Source of the DNA: an uncultured Rubellimicrobium sp.
GTDB lineage: Bacteria; Pseudomonadota; Alphaproteobacteria; Rhodobacterales; Rhodobacteraceae
Direction of reading: 5' to 3'
Length of the DNA: 7,364 bases
NCBI GenBank assembly: GCA_902805995.1
Contig: CADCUU010000095.1
Coordinates: 1 to 7,364, forward strand
Shown: positions 6,885-7,364 of the stretch, piece by piece
Numbering within the stretch: the stretch's first letter is position 1
How the letters are laid out: each line of letters starts with the position of its first letter
The notes under the pieces: generated by a model
Told to the model about the DNA's origin: nothing
Database searches by the model: none
What the model saw: the letters and a program-made list of their open reading frames with translations, nothing else
Position numbers and translations under genes: made by a program

Positions 6885-6890
6885 GATGTA
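6885..6890 (-). promoter_or_regulatory. Candidate -10 of an FnrL class II hemA promoter
   Basis: TACATC on the minus strand matches TATAAT at 3 of 6 positions and is weak on its own. It is noted because it sits exactly where a -10 should be if the FNR-type box centred at 6919.5 acts from -41.5. The implied transcript start is near 6878 with a leader of about 28 nt before the GTG. Confidence 0.3.
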
Positions 6891-6912
6891 GGTCATCCTG
6901 CGCGGCGGCACC

Positions 6913-6926
6913 TTGCTCTAGATCAA
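6913..6926. promoter_or_regulatory. FNR/FnrL-type binding site upstream of hemA
   Basis: TTGCT-CTAG-ATCAA on the plus strand (TTGAT-CTAG-AGCAA on the minus) matches the FNR consensus TTGAT-N4-ATCAA at 9 of 10 specified positions. Its centre is 70 bases upstream of the hemA start. FNR-family control of hemA by oxygen tension is established in Rhodobacter. The site lies in the divergent hemA/M20 peptidase spacer, so it could in principle affect either gene, but distance and geometry favour hemA. A second ATCAA follows directly at 6927-6931. Confidence 0.6.
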
Positions 6927-7009
6927 ATCAATGACCCGATCCATGGCACAATTCGTCGCCCCACCCAATGTCGGAATACCCGACCCGCCCGCCGGCGCGA
7001 CCGCCGCCG

Positions 7010-7038
7010 TTGCGCCCCCCAGCGGCCCGTCCTAGCCT
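7010..7038 (+). promoter_or_regulatory. Weak promoter candidate for the M20 peptidase gene
   Basis: TTGCGC (7010-7015) and TAGCCT (7033-7038) are separated by 17 bases, the right spacing for sigma70, and would start transcription about 20 bases upstream of the ATG. Each hexamer matches consensus at only 3 of 6 positions, so this is little better than chance. Confidence 0.15.
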
Positions 7039-7065
7039 CTCACCCGACCCTTTCGGAGGCTTTCC

Positions 7066-7364
7066 ATGCTCGACCCCGTCCTGTCCCGCATCGACGCGGA
7101 CATGCCCCAGGCCATCCAGCGGCTGCTCGCGCTCCTGCGCATCCCCTCGATCTCCACCGACCGAGTCCACGCCTCCGACTGCGAGGTCGCGGCCGACTGG
7201 CTGGTGCAGGACCTGCGCGACATGGGCTTCGCCTCCGCCAAGCACGCCACCCCCGGCCGCCCCATGGTCGTGGGCCAGGGTGGCGAGGGCGAGCGCCACG
7301 TCCTCTTCTACGGCCACTACGACGTGCAGCCCGTGGACCCCCTCAACCTCTGGCACCGCCACCA
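7066..7364 (+). CDS. M20-family metallopeptidase/dipeptidase, N-terminal part
   Basis: The first 99 codons are visible before the gene runs off the right edge. An ATG at 7066 is preceded by GGAGG at 7055-7059 with a 6-nt spacer. The N-terminal helix (RIDADMPQAIQRLLALLRIPSIST) and residues 78-96 (HVLFYGHYDVQPVDPLNLW) are characteristic of M20 zinc peptidases of the dipeptidase/ArgE/CPG2 group. His84 is the first metal ligand and Asp86 the conserved catalytic-site aspartate two residues on. Members are usually cytoplasmic, have two zinc ions and hydrolyse dipeptides or N-acylated amino acids; substrate specificity cannot be read from this fragment. No signal peptide is visible. It is divergently transcribed from hemA across a 216-base spacer and shows no obvious functional link to it. 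Confidence 0.9.
   Translation, partial: MLDPVLSRIDADMPQAIQRLLALLRIPSISTDRVHASDCEVAADWLVQDLRDMGFASAKHATPGRPMVVGQGGEGERHVLFYGHYDVQPVDPLNLWHRH

Noticed and set aside
5482..6891. A 469-residue plus-strand frame opposite hemA
   Set aside because: It is fully antisense to an unmistakable HemA and is Arg/His/Val-rich without family similarity.
6938..6960. A PpsR-type TGT-N12-ACA site upstream of hemA
   Set aside because: A TGT is present on the minus strand, but no ACA lies at the required spacing.

Overview
The window looks like an ordinary chromosomal segment from a GC-rich alphaproteobacterium, most likely a member of the Rhodobacterales. The evidence is a HemA of the single-enzyme (Shemin) 5-aminolevulinate synthase type whose catalytic residues fall on the Rhodobacter capsulatus numbering, a RodZ-like gene directly upstream of ispG, and an FNR/FnrL-type box upstream of hemA. 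No mobile element, CRISPR array, tRNA, rRNA or phage-like gene was seen. I found no convincing undescribed system; the more interesting signals are regulatory.

Layout from left to right. Bases 1-501 (minus strand) hold the N-terminal part of an exported AMIN-domain N-acetylmuramoyl-L-alanine amidase that runs off the left edge. A 154-base divergent spacer separates it from a plus-strand periplasmic DsbA/ScsC-like thioredoxin-fold protein (656-1405). That gene converges, with only 7 bases between the stops, on a minus-strand 12-helix MFS transporter (1413-2621). A gene-free stretch of about 306 bases (2622-2927) follows, with one perfect 10-bp palindrome and a weak promoter candidate. Then come three minus-strand genes in transcription order hemA (6849-5626), a RodZ-like HTH/membrane protein (5509-4157) and ispG (4082-2928). 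Gaps of 116 and 74 bases allow co-transcription. The 74-base gap before ispG contains two back-to-back hairpins that abut the ispG ribosome binding site. At the right edge an M20-family metallopeptidase/dipeptidase starts at 7066 on the plus strand, diverging from hemA, and is cut by the window end.

How the genes relate. hemA makes 5-aminolevulinate for heme (and bacteriochlorophyll or cobalamin where present), and ispG makes HMBPP for isoprenoids, quinones and, in phototrophs, carotenoids and the phytyl tail. The RodZ-like protein between them and the amidase at the left edge belong to cell shape and cell-wall turnover. The hemA promoter region has a near-consensus FNR box (TTGAT-CTAG-AGCAA on the minus strand) placed so that a class II promoter would give a leader of about 28 nt, which suggests oxygen-responsive control. 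The hemA start is best placed at a GTG (6849), not at the upstream TTG.
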